Assembly: GCA_017434825.1 (NCBI GenBank)
Contig: JAFSGC010000004.1
Span: 1-64,000, forward strand
Source: Bacilli bacterium
GTDB taxonomy: Bacteria; Bacillota_I; Bacilli_A; RF39; UBA660
DNA length: 64,000 bases
Direction: 5' to 3'
Shown: positions 35,411 to 42,833 of the stretch, one piece after another
Layout of the letters: every line of letters begins with the position of its first letter
Numbering within the stretch: position 1 is the first letter of the stretch
Made by a program: the position numbers and the translations under genes
The notes under the pieces: generated by a model
What the model saw: only the letters and a program-made list of their open reading frames with translations
Told to the model about the DNA's origin: nothing
Database searches by the model: none

Positions 35411-35449
35411 TATATATACCGGAAAAGTTTCTTATTTCCTTTTTTATTT
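35411..35449 (-). promoter_or_regulatory. Copy B of the shared 39-bp upstream element
   Basis: It matches 12787-12825 at 38 of 39 bases and lies about 18 bases before the transporter start. In minus orientation it reads GGAAATAAGAAACTTTTCC, then GG and TATATATA. A further TTTTCCGGA half-copy lies at 35477-35485. Probably promoter plus regulator site; the AAAGGAAAT part also resembles a sigma-H type -35 box, which is only a suggestion. Confidence 0.65.
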
Positions 35450-35490
35450 TCATATTTTTTAAAATATTTTTATTTATCCGGAAAACATTG

Positions 35491-35520
35491 GAATATTAAC
35501 TAAAAATACAAATATACTTT
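35491..35520 (+). promoter_or_regulatory. Sigma-E-type promoter of spoIIIAH
   Basis: GAATATT (35491-35497), a 15-base spacer and TATACTTT (35513-35520) are close to the Bacillus sigma-E pattern (ATATT, 14-15 bases, CATACAnT). The spoIIIA operon is sigma-E dependent in Bacillus. Confidence 0.5.
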
Positions 35521-35541
35521 AACAGGTACAGGAGGATAAAA

Positions 35542-36033
35542 ATGATTAACAAACAAAATCTATGGTTTATAACATTATTTTCTTTAATTTTAATATTAGG
35601 TATATATTATGTTTCAATGCCTAAAGATGCTTTAACTGTCTTTTCAGGAAATATGAGCGATTCATCAACGACAATTGAGGTAAATGAATCTGATGTTATA
35701 GTCGCTATGAAAGTTGAAGAAGAAGAAAAAATTTTAGCTCAAATGGCCGAGGCACAAAAGATTTTATTAGACGAAACAACTACTGCCAGTGAAAAAAATG
35801 AAGCTTATGAAACTTTACAATTATTAAATTCTAAAAAAGGAAAAGTCTTAGAAATTGAGACAATGATAAAGGAAAAATATAATGTTGATTCGTGCGTAAA
35901 AATCGAAGACAATAAGATAAATGTAACTCTATCTACGGAGGACCAAGGTAATGAATACGCTAATAACATTATCAATAGTATTCAAGAATTATATGATACA
36001 CAAATGTACATAACGATTAAATTTCAAAAATAA
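35542..36033 (+). CDS. spoIIIAH: Stage III sporulation protein AH-like
   Basis: SpoIIIAH is the mother-cell membrane protein that binds SpoIIQ across the intermembrane space and forms part of the feeding-tube/secretion-like channel. The 163-residue protein starts MINKQNLWFITLFSLIL, a typical SpoIIIAH helix, followed by YVSMPKDAL, an acidic helical linker (VEEEEKILAQMAEAQKILLD, TTASEKNEAYETLQLL) and a ring-building motif-like C-terminal domain. Other spoIIIA genes are not adjacent, so it is an orphan copy. GGAGG precedes the start. Confidence 0.82.
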   Translation: MINKQNLWFITLFSLILILGIYYVSMPKDALTVFSGNMSDSSTTIEVNESDVIVAMKVEEEEKILAQMAEAQKILLDETTTASEKNEAYETLQLLNSKKGKVLEIETMIKEKYNVDSCVKIEDNKINVTLSTEDQGNEYANNIINSIQELYDTQMYITIKFQK

Positions 36034-36039
36034 TTAAGA

Positions 36040-36067
36040 ACTTAAGCCTTTCACTTTTCATACAATA
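36040..36067 (+). promoter_or_regulatory. Sigma-K-type promoter of gerE
   Basis: AC (36040-36041), 17 bases, CATACAATA (36059-36067) fits the sigma-K pattern AC-N16/17-CATAnnnTA. gerE is transcribed by sigma-K in Bacillus. Confidence 0.5.
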
Positions 36068-36104
36068 TTATGAATAACACAAGGAAATTAGGAAAGTGAG
36101 GCAT

Positions 36105-36314
36105 ATGGAGAATAAACTTTTAACTAAAAGAGAACAAGAAGTTTTTGATCTTTTAGCATTAAATAAATCAACAAAAGAAATTGCTCAAGAATTAAAAATT
36201 AACGAAAAAACAGTAAGAAATCATATTTCAAACACCATGCAAAAGCTCGGAGTTAAAGGTCGATGTAATGCTGTTATCGAACTAATAAAACTTAATGCAA
36301 TTTCAATAGATTAA
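36105..36314 (+). CDS. gerE: Late mother-cell transcription regulator GerE
   Basis: GerE is the LuxR-type regulator of the last stage of mother-cell gene expression (coat genes, repression of sigK). The 69-residue protein consists almost only of the DNA-binding domain and is very similar to Bacillus GerE: LLTKREQEVFDLLA, STKEIAQELKINEKTVRNHI and QKLGVKGRCNAVIEL. There is no receiver domain. The ATG at 36105 follows GTGAGG; an in-frame GTG upstream would place the ribosome site inside the gene. It is followed by a terminator and gerM. Confidence 0.92.
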   Translation: MENKLLTKREQEVFDLLALNKSTKEIAQELKINEKTVRNHISNTMQKLGVKGRCNAVIELIKLNAISID

Positions 36315-36333
36315 AGCCTTATGGGCTTTTTTT
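36313..36333 (+). terminator. Terminator of gerE
   Basis: AAAGCC-TTAT-GGGCTTT hairpin followed by a run of T residues. Confidence 0.8.
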
Positions 36334-36361
36334 GAATATAAAAATTCTTTATCAATATAAT
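36334..36361 (+). promoter_or_regulatory. Possible sigma-E-type promoter of gerM
   Basis: GAATATA (36334-36340) and AATATAAT (36354-36361), spaced by 13 bases, resemble the sigma-E pattern; gerM is sigma-E dependent in Bacillus. Weaker than the spoIIIAH site. Confidence 0.35.
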
Positions 36362-36378
36362 TAATTAGGTGATTATAA

Positions 36379-37281
36379 ATGCTAAGAAGAAGTGCCATCA
36401 AAAGAATTATTATGTCTTCCCTAGCCCTAGTTATTATGTTACTACTTTGTTTATTTCCTAAATCAGATAATTTGTCCATTCCCGAAGAAGTTATTTATGT
36501 TGATGAACTGACTATGCCAATTTATGTAATGGATCAAAATAATTATGTCGCTCGAACATCTGTCGTAAAAAAAGAAACCAACGATCAAATAAAATATATT
36601 ATTGATACCTTAACGATTGGAAGTATAAACGCTAATTATTTGCCTAATGGTTTTACAGGAATTATTCCTAAAAATACAAAGCTTATTGATTATGAACTTA
36701 AAGATAAATTATTAAAACTAAATTTTTCTAAAGAAATACTAGATATTTCTTCTGATAAAGAAGAAAAACTAATTGAAAGTTTAATATACTCTTTATGCGA
36801 ACTCGAAGGAGTTGCCAAAATAATGATTTTTATCGAAGGAGAATCATTAACTAAACTTCCTAAATCAGAAAAGAGTTTACCTTTAATATTAGATAAAAGC
36901 TACGGAATTAATAAAATATATAATTTTGATAATATTAAAGATACTTCAAAAACAACTGTTTATTACATTGGTAAGTACAACGATAATTTATACTATATAC
37001 CAATTACTAAAGTAACAAATGACAAAGTTGAACCAGTTGAGGTTATTGTTAATGAACTAAAAAGTACTCCAATATACGAAACCAATTTAATCAGTTATTT
37101 AAATGCATCTTATGAACTAGAAGATTACGAAATACTTGAAAATAGCATTACCCTCTCATTTAATAATCAACTTTTAGCTAATTTACATGACTCCGATATT
37201 AATGAAAAAGTACGTTATACATTATCTTTATCTTTACGAGATACATATGATATTGATAACATTGTAATTAACCTCGATTAA
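36379..37281 (+). CDS. gerM: Sporulation/germination protein GerM
   Basis: GerM is a membrane-attached protein needed for spore morphogenesis and assembly of the SpoIIIAH-SpoIIQ complex in Bacillus. The 300-residue protein has an N-terminal hydrophobic segment (about residues 10-27, with a Cys at 24) and two GerMN repeats: one from about 85 (IKYIIDTLTIGSINANYLPN, LKLNFSKEILDIS) and one from about 205 (TVYYIGKYNDNLYYIPITK, ITLSFNNQLL). AGGTGA precedes the start. It follows gerE, a gene neighbourhood also seen in Bacillus. Confidence 0.9.
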   Translation: MLRRSAIKRIIMSSLALVIMLLLCLFPKSDNLSIPEEVIYVDELTMPIYVMDQNNYVARTSVVKKETNDQIKYIIDTLTIGSINANYLPNGFTGIIPKNTKLIDYELKDKLLKLNFSKEILDISSDKEEKLIESLIYSLCELEGVAKIMIFIEGESLTKLPKSEKSLPLILDKSYGINKIYNFDNIKDTSKTTVYYIGKYNDNLYYIPITKVTNDKVEPVEVIVNELKSTPIYETNLISYLNASYELEDYEILENSITLSFNNQLLANLHDSDINEKVRYTLSLSLRDTYDIDNIVINLD

Positions 37282-37289
37282 AAAAATGC

Positions 37290-37318
37290 TTGCTATTTAA
37301 AAAACTTTGATATATAAT
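37290..37318 (+). promoter_or_regulatory. Promoter of tRNA-Arg(UCU)
   Basis: TTGCTA (37290-37295), 17-base spacer, TATAAT (37313-37318), 11 bases before the tRNA. Confidence 0.8.
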
Positions 37319-37329
37319 CTAGTTGTGCT

Positions 37330-37406
<77 letters not shown>

Positions 37407-37414
37407 TTAGAAAT

Positions 37415-37446
37415 AAAAACTCAAGATTATCTCTTGAGTTTTTTTG
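37415..37446. terminator. Bidirectional terminator between tRNA-Arg and miaB
   Basis: AAAAACTCAAGA/TCTTGAGTTTTT hairpin with A and T flanks, usable from both sides. Confidence 0.8.
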
Positions 37447-37456
37447 TTGTTATAAA

Positions 37457-38860
37457 TTAATTATTAACCACACCATCTAAACTAAAACTTTTAGCATCTG
37501 TTATTTTAACATCTATGATTTTTCCAATTAGACTTTCATCGCCTTCGATGTTAACAAGCTTCATTGTATCAGTATATCCATATACTTTATTCTCATCTTT
37601 TATTGAAGGACCAATTACTAAAACTGGTACAACTTTATCTAAAAGTTTTACATTGCTTTCTTTAGAATATTTATTTACTAATTCATTAAGTCTTTTTAAA
37701 CGAGATTCTTTTTCTTCATTTGAGACATCATCTTTCATAAATGATGATGCAGTTCCTTTTCTTTCTGAATAAATAAATGTAAATGCTCCATCATACTTGC
37801 AATATTCAACCATATCTAATGTATCTTGGAAATCTTCTTCAGTTTCTCCAGGAAATCCTACAATAATATCAGTTGTAATTACTGCATTTGGAATTGTCTT
37901 TTTCATTTTATCGAATAGTTCTTGATATTCTTCTTTAGTGTAGCGACGATTCATTTTCTTTAATATACGACTACTTCCAGATTGTAATGGTAAATGAATA
38001 TAAGGCATAATATTTTCATATTTAGCTATTACTTCAATCATTTTATCTGTAAAATTCCAAGGGTGAGATGTAACAAAACGAAGTCTTGGAATTCCTAACT
38101 CTGCTACCTTTTCTAATAAATCTGCAAAGTCATAACCTAAATTCAAATCAGTTCCATAAGCATTAACATTTTGACCAAGTAACGTAATTTCTTGATAACC
38201 ACTTGCTACTAAAGATTTACATTCCTCTAAAATACATTCCATTTTACGACTACGTTCTCTACCTCTAGTGAATGGAACAATACAATATGTACAGAATTTA
38301 TCACAACCATACATGATATTTACCCAAGCACTAATCTTTGAATCTCTTTCATAAGTAATATTTTCAGGTACTATATCACTATTTGAATATACTTCAATAT
38401 TTTGTTTAGAACCTTTTTCAATTAATAATCTTGGTAAATCATAAATATTATTTGTCCCAATAATTAAATCAATATACTTATGATTCTTTTGAAGGTCTTC
38501 AACTACATCAACTTGACCTGCCATACATCCCATAACAACAATAATTAAGTCTTTCTTTTCTTTCTTTAGATGTTTACATCTACCAAGATAACCAATTACT
38601 TTATCATGAGCATTTTCTCTTATGGCGCAAGTATTTAATACTACAACATCGGCATCCTCTAAAGTATCTGTTGAATTCATACCCAACTTTTCTAAATAAA
38701 AACGAATTTGTTCACTATCATGAACATTCATTTGGCAACCATAAGTTCTTAAAAAATATTTTTTATTAGTATATATAGCATCAATATCGTTATTAACATT
38801 TAAGTAAGTAATATCTACTTTGTTACGATCTTTTGCTTCATTATAATTTGGTAATCTCAT
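37457..38860 (-). CDS. miaB: tRNA-2-methylthio-N6-dimethylallyladenosine synthase MiaB
   Basis: MiaB adds the methylthio group to i6A37 of tRNA, acting after MiaA. The 467-residue radical-SAM methylthiotransferase has the N-terminal UPF0004 domain with three cluster cysteines (TYGCQMN, NTCAIRE, GCMAG), the radical-SAM motif CDKFCTYCIVP, GEREFMS-type loops (TRGRERSR) and a C-terminal TRAM domain (from about 400). It is a single-gene unit. Confidence 0.96.
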   Translation of the reverse strand: MRLPNYNEAKDRNKVDITYLNVNNDIDAIYTNKKYFLRTYGCQMNVHDSEQIRFYLEKLGMNSTDTLEDADVVVLNTCAIRENAHDKVIGYLGRCKHLKKEKKDLIIVVMGCMAGQVDVVEDLQKNHKYIDLIIGTNNIYDLPRLLIEKGSKQNIEVYSNSDIVPENITYERDSKISAWVNIMYGCDKFCTYCIVPFTRGRERSRKMECILEECKSLVASGYQEITLLGQNVNAYGTDLNLGYDFADLLEKVAELGIPRLRFVTSHPWNFTDKMIEVIAKYENIMPYIHLPLQSGSSRILKKMNRRYTKEEYQELFDKMKKTIPNAVITTDIIVGFPGETEEDFQDTLDMVEYCKYDGAFTFIYSERKGTASSFMKDDVSNEEKESRLKRLNELVNKYSKESNVKLLDKVVPVLVIGPSIKDENKVYGYTDTMKLVNIEGDESLIGKIIDVKITDAKSFSLDGVVNN

Positions 38861-39033
38861 AAAACTTCACTTCCGGCCCTATTATAACAAACTACAATTT
38901 AAATTGAAAGGGGTTTCGAGTGATGTGGGATTTTAAATGTAGTATGAAGAATTATAATAAAATAAATAGGTATGTATGATATGAAATATTTTTGAAAGTT
39001 ATCTCCCAAAACCCGCTTTCACGATTCATTATA

Positions 39034-39062
39034 CAATAAAAAAAAGCCTTATCAAGGCTTTC
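39034..39062 (-). terminator. Terminator of serS
   Basis: AAAGCCTT/AAGGCTTT hairpin followed by eight or more T residues on the minus strand. The rest of the 219-base gap 38861-39079 holds only the miaB start region and no convincing gene. Confidence 0.85.
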
Positions 39063-39079
39063 GACAAATCTAGACAAAA

Positions 39080-40372
39080 CTAGTCTTTTTTTACTGGCAT
39101 TATCTTTTCTATTCCACCCATATATGGTCTTAAAGCTTCAGGAATATTAACACTGCCATCTTCATTATAGTTGTTTTCTACAAAAGCGATTATTGCTCTT
39201 GGAGTTGCTACAACAGTATTATTTAATGTATGAACATAATAAGTTCCATTTTCACCCTTAGTTCTAATTGATAATCTTCTTGCTTGAGCATCTCCTAAAG
39301 TTGAACAAGAACCTACTTCAAAGTATTTTTGTTGTCTTGGACTCCAAGCTTCAACATCACATGATTTAACTTTTAAATCAGCTAAATCTCCACTACAACA
39401 TTCTAATGTACGAACTGGGATATCTAAAGTTCTAAAGAATTCAACTGTAGCATTCCACATTTTTTCATACCAAGCCATTGAATCTTCAGGCTTACATAAT
39501 ACAACCATTTCTTGTTTTTCAAATTGGTGAACACGATATACACCTTTTTCTTCTAAACCATGAGATCCGCCTTCTTTTCTAAAGCAAGGAGAATAAGAAG
39601 TTAATGCAATTGGTAATGTTTTTTCATCAACTATTTGATTTAAATAACGGCCGATCATTGAGTGTTCTGAAGTACCAATTAAATATAAATCTTCATTTTC
39701 AATTTTATACATCATCGCTTCCATTTCAGGGAATGACATAACGCCTTCAACAACTGATGCATGAATCATAAATGGTGGAACGCAATAAGTAAATCCCTTA
39801 CCAATCATAAAGTCTCTTGCATAAGATAACATTGCACTATGTAGTCTAGCAATATCACCAGTTAAGTAATAGAAACCCTCACCTGAAGTACGTCCAGCAC
39901 TTTCCTTATCAAGGCCACTTAAATTATTTAAAATATCAGCATGATATGGAATTTCATATTCAGGAACTATTGGTTCACCATATCTTTGATTTTCTACATT
40001 TTCACTATCATCTTTACCAATTGGAACACTTGCATCGATAATATTTGGGATTACCATCATTAAATCTTTGATTTGTGTTGCAAGTCTTTCTTCTTCCACT
40101 TCAAGATTGGCAATCTCTGTATTTAATTCATTAACACGTTTTTTAGCCTCTTCAACTTTATCCATTTCTTTGTTACGAACAAATTCACCTATTGAAGCAC
40201 TAATTTTATTTTTTTCACTACGTTTTTCATCAGCAGTAGATTTGGCTTTACGATATTTAATATCTAAATCTTCAATCTTATCTACTAATTCAAGTTTTTC
40301 ATCTTGAAATTTTTTCTTTATATTTTCCTTTACTAAATCTTTATTTTCTCTAATTAAATTAATATCTATCAT
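39080..40372 (-). CDS. serS: Seryl-tRNA synthetase
   Basis: SerRS charges tRNA-Ser. The N-terminal coiled-coil arm (residues about 25-105), class II motif 2 (SPCFRKEGGSHG, RVHQFEKQEMV) and motif 3 (NNTVVATPRAIIAFVENN) are present; 430 residues is standard. Its start overlaps the GNAT stop as TAATG, and both are behind a serine T-box leader. Confidence 0.97.
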   Translation of the reverse strand: MIDINLIRENKDLVKENIKKKFQDEKLELVDKIEDLDIKYRKAKSTADEKRSEKNKISASIGEFVRNKEMDKVEEAKKRVNELNTEIANLEVEEERLATQIKDLMMVIPNIIDASVPIGKDDSENVENQRYGEPIVPEYEIPYHADILNNLSGLDKESAGRTSGEGFYYLTGDIARLHSAMLSYARDFMIGKGFTYCVPPFMIHASVVEGVMSFPEMEAMMYKIENEDLYLIGTSEHSMIGRYLNQIVDEKTLPIALTSYSPCFRKEGGSHGLEEKGVYRVHQFEKQEMVVLCKPEDSMAWYEKMWNATVEFFRTLDIPVRTLECCSGDLADLKVKSCDVEAWSPRQQKYFEVGSCSTLGDAQARRLSIRTKGENGTYYVHTLNNTVVATPRAIIAFVENNYNEDGSVNIPEALRPYMGGIEKIMPVKKD

Positions 40373-40908
40373 TATAATTTCCTTCCTTCTTCATTTTCAT
40401 ATTTTTTACTTAAATCCACTACATAAAAGTGATATCCATCATGGCAGGAGACTAGTTTTGCTCCAATATGTTCCAAAGACTTTTGACTTTGAATATTTTC
40501 ATCTTTCGAAGTATATACAAGTTCTGTAATTCCTAAATTAGTATACGCAATTTTAGATAATTTATCAGCCACAAGTGTTCCTATACCTTTGTTTTGAGCA
40601 GATTTCTTTAAGCAACATCCAAGATGTCCTCCAGGTTTATTTGGATCTACATAATGTTTTAATGTAGCATATCCAATTGCTTCTTCTTCGTCCATAACCC
40701 AATAGGTACTCGTAGGAATTGCATAACTCGGAATATCTTCTCCAATAGCAAGTTTTACTCTCGCAGCCTTAAAGCTTTCAAAATTATCTTGAGTAAAATC
40801 ACTAGGTACCGGCTTTGCATAAGCATCAGGATAACTTGCCAGCTCTATTAGCAAATCACAAAATTCTTGTCCATCATTTACATTTACTTCTTTTAACCAA
40901 ATATTCAT
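40372..40908 (-). CDS. GNAT-family acetyltransferase
   Basis: The 178-residue protein has the GNAT fold: AIGYATLKHYVDPNKPGGHLGCC (strands 4-5 region), the acetyl-CoA pyrophosphate loop QNKGIGT, and a C-terminal SLEHIGAKLVSCHDGYHFYVVDL. It may acetylate a small molecule or an amino group on tRNA or protein; the substrate is unknown. The ATG at 40908 follows AAGGAGG. It is the first gene after the serine T-box and translationally coupled to serS, so it responds to uncharged tRNA-Ser. Confidence 0.85.
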   Translation of the reverse strand: MNIWLKEVNVNDGQEFCDLLIELASYPDAYAKPVPSDFTQDNFESFKAARVKLAIGEDIPSYAIPTSTYWVMDEEEAIGYATLKHYVDPNKPGGHLGCCLKKSAQNKGIGTLVADKLSKIAYTNLGITELVYTSKDENIQSQKSLEHIGAKLVSCHDGYHFYVVDLSKKYENEEGRKL

Positions 40909-40926
40909 AACTACCTCCTTAAAATA

Positions 40927-41125
40927 AAAAAACACCACGAGCAATTGCAAGGAGCAATGCTGCGGTGCCATCCTTTAGATACTTAATTATTTTAACGAGT
41001 TTTACCCCGGAGTTGATTAGACTCTCTAGAAAGTAGATTCATAAATTATTGTTTATTAGTTTTCACCAACCACTAACTCTCTTGAAAAACAAACCTTTAC
41101 TACTAGTCTTTCGTCTTTGATTTAT
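40927..41125 (-). promoter_or_regulatory. T-box riboswitch, serine-type, upstream of GNAT-serS
   Basis: The T-box signature AGGATGGCACCGCAGC lies at 40959-40974 (minus strand). It is followed by a terminator hairpin (CACC...GGTG outside, AGCA/TGCT inside) with seven T residues. Stem I begins near 41115, and a UCU triplet in GAATCTAC at 41035-41037 is the likely serine specifier. The leader fills most of the gene-free stretch 40909-41260. Confidence 0.88.
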
Positions 41126-41131
41126 AAAGAT

Positions 41132-41160
41132 ATTTTAGCATTATTAGTTTGTATTTGCAA
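41132..41160 (-). promoter_or_regulatory. Promoter of the serS T-box operon
   Basis: Minus strand TTGCAA (41155-41160), 17-base spacer, TAAAAT (41132-41137). Confidence 0.7.
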
Positions 41161-41201
41161 GAATCTATTGATAAAATATATATCGAGTAAAATATTTCCA
41201 A

Positions 41202-41249
41202 TTGAATTTATTTGAAAATAAGTTATAATTATATCAGAACAAATGTTTG
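41202..41249 (+). promoter_or_regulatory. dinB promoter with LexA (SOS) box
   Basis: TTGAAT (41202-41207), 16 bases, TATAAT (41224-41229), and directly downstream AGAACAAATGTTTG (41236-41249), which fits the Gram-positive LexA site CGAAC-RNRY-GTTYG with one mismatch in the outer base. The box lies between -10 and the ribosome site, so LexA would block initiation. Confidence 0.75.
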
Positions 41250-41260
41250 GAGGAGCAAAA

Positions 41261-42526
41261 ATGAACAAAGACTTATATATCGAAAGAAATATCTTATGTA
41301 TTGATTTAAAAAGTTTTTTTGCTGCTTGCGAATGTATTGAAAGAGGATTGGATCCATTCAAATATCCTTTAGTGGTTGCTAATCCGAATCAAGGAAATGG
41401 TGCTATAACTTTAGCGGTTACTCCCTATCTTAAATTTATGGGAGTTAAATCAAGAGGAAGGCTTTATGAAATTCCTTCGAGTGTTAAATATCACATTGTT
41501 CCTCCAAGAATGAGCTTATATATCCAAAAAAGTAAAGAGATAGTCGATATATATTTAGATTACGTTTCTGAAGAAGATCTTCATGTCTACTCTATTGATG
41601 AATGTTTTTTAGATGTAACTCATTATTTAAAACTATATCAAAAAACTGACGAGGAATTAGCAATTGAAATCTTAAATACTATAAGAAGAAAAACTGGGCT
41701 TACTGCAACATGCGGAATCGGCCCCAATATGCTGCTTGCTAAAGTTGCTATGGATGTTGAAGCTAAACATAATAAAAATTGTATTGCCAAATGGACTTAT
41801 GAAGATGTTCCTACAAAACTATGGTCAATTAGTCCTTTGAGTGATATGTGGGGAATTGGCAAAAGAATGGAAAAAAATTTAAATACCATGAATATATATA
41901 CTGTTGGTGATTTGGCTCAAACTAACCGAGGCATTTTAAAAGATAAATTTGGGGTTATGGGCGTTGAACTTTGGAATCACGCTAACGGAGTTGATCTTTC
42001 AGTAATAAGTGATTATAAAGAAGCGCCAAAAGATAAATCATATTCTCACTCACAAGTTTTATTTAAAGATTATAACGAAGACAATATTCGAATTATCATT
42101 AGTGAAATGGTTGAACTTTTAACTGCTAGACTTCGAAAAAGCAATAAACAATGTACAGGTATTGGTTTTGGAATCGGCTACTCAAAAAATGTTGGTGGCG
42201 GGTTTTATCATACAATTAAATTGGATGCACCTACCGATGCAAACAAAGAAATCATTAAATGTTGTAATATTATTTTTGACCGTTATTATGAGTTCTTGCC
42301 TATTCGAAAGGTTTCTATTTGTTGTGCAGGAATATGTGCCAAAGTTGGAAGACAGCTAAATTTATTTGATACTTATGAAGAAATGAAAGAAGAAGAAAAT
42401 ATCAATGAAGCTATTGATACTATAAAAGCAAAATTTGGGAAAAACAGTCTTCTTAAAGCTTCAAGCCTTTTAGAGGATTCAACAGCAATTGAAAGAAATG
42501 GCAAAATCGGAGGACACAATGCATAA
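41261..42526 (+). CDS. Y-family DNA polymerase, UvrX/DinB-like
   Basis: The 421-residue translesion polymerase has the N-terminal ILCIDLKSFFAACECIERGLDP (first catalytic Asp), YSIDECFLDVT (second Asp-Glu pair), the thumb GIGPNMLLAKVAMD and the HhH region WGIGKRMEKNLNTM, then the little-finger domain. Together with the downstream yolD gene it belongs to the UvrX/YqjW subgroup rather than canonical dinB. GGAGGAGC precedes the ATG at 41261. A LexA box in the promoter predicts DNA-damage induction. Confidence 0.93.
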   Translation: MNKDLYIERNILCIDLKSFFAACECIERGLDPFKYPLVVANPNQGNGAITLAVTPYLKFMGVKSRGRLYEIPSSVKYHIVPPRMSLYIQKSKEIVDIYLDYVSEEDLHVYSIDECFLDVTHYLKLYQKTDEELAIEILNTIRRKTGLTATCGIGPNMLLAKVAMDVEAKHNKNCIAKWTYEDVPTKLWSISPLSDMWGIGKRMEKNLNTMNIYTVGDLAQTNRGILKDKFGVMGVELWNHANGVDLSVISDYKEAPKDKSYSHSQVLFKDYNEDNIRIIISEMVELLTARLRKSNKQCTGIGFGIGYSKNVGGGFYHTIKLDAPTDANKEIIKCCNIIFDRYYEFLPIRKVSICCAGICAKVGRQLNLFDTYEEMKEEENINEAIDTIKAKFGKNSLLKASSLLEDSTAIERNGKIGGHNA

Positions 42527-42833
42527 ACTTGACCGAGGAATGATTAAATGGCAACCATTTGATTCTGTTGTATCTGGAAAACAAGTTGTTAGAGATGTTT
42601 TAAAGAAAAAAAATGAAATAAAGATGCCTGCCCTTTCCGAGGAACAACGTAACAGCATTGAAGAAAAATTAATTTTATCATTTTATGAAAACGAAAAAAT
42701 AACACTAGATTATTACTATCAAGGTAAATTATTAAAACTATGTGATAACATAAAAAAAATAGATTCAACTTATCGTAAAATCTATTTTAGTAATAAAACT
42801 TTATTATTTGATCAAATTGTAAAGATCTATTAA
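42519..42833 (+). CDS. YolD-like protein
   Basis: A 104-residue member of the YolD family, small proteins commonly encoded directly after UvrX-type Y-family polymerases. Visible features are LDRGMIKWQPFDSVVSGK at the N-terminus and the beta-rich LDYYYQGKLLKLCDNIKKID. The ATG at 42519 follows GGAGG and overlaps the end of the polymerase gene by eight bases. Proposed to modulate the polymerase; direct evidence is limited. Confidence 0.85.
   Translation: MHKLDRGMIKWQPFDSVVSGKQVVRDVLKKKNEIKMPALSEEQRNSIEEKLILSFYENEKITLDYYYQGKLLKLCDNIKKIDSTYRKIYFSNKTLLFDQIVKIY

Noticed and set aside
35477-35485. The TTTTCCGGA copy as a full third element
   Set aside because: Only about nine bases of the 39-bp element are shared; it is mentioned as a half-copy only.
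38925-38983. An 18-codon plus-strand frame starting MWDFKCSMKNYN in the miaB-serS gap
   Set aside because: Weak ribosome spacing, no neighbour coupling and no pattern; probably chance.
41122-41361. A 79-codon minus-strand frame over the serS promoter region
   Set aside because: It overlaps the T-box promoter, the dinB start and the LexA box, and has no homology-like features.
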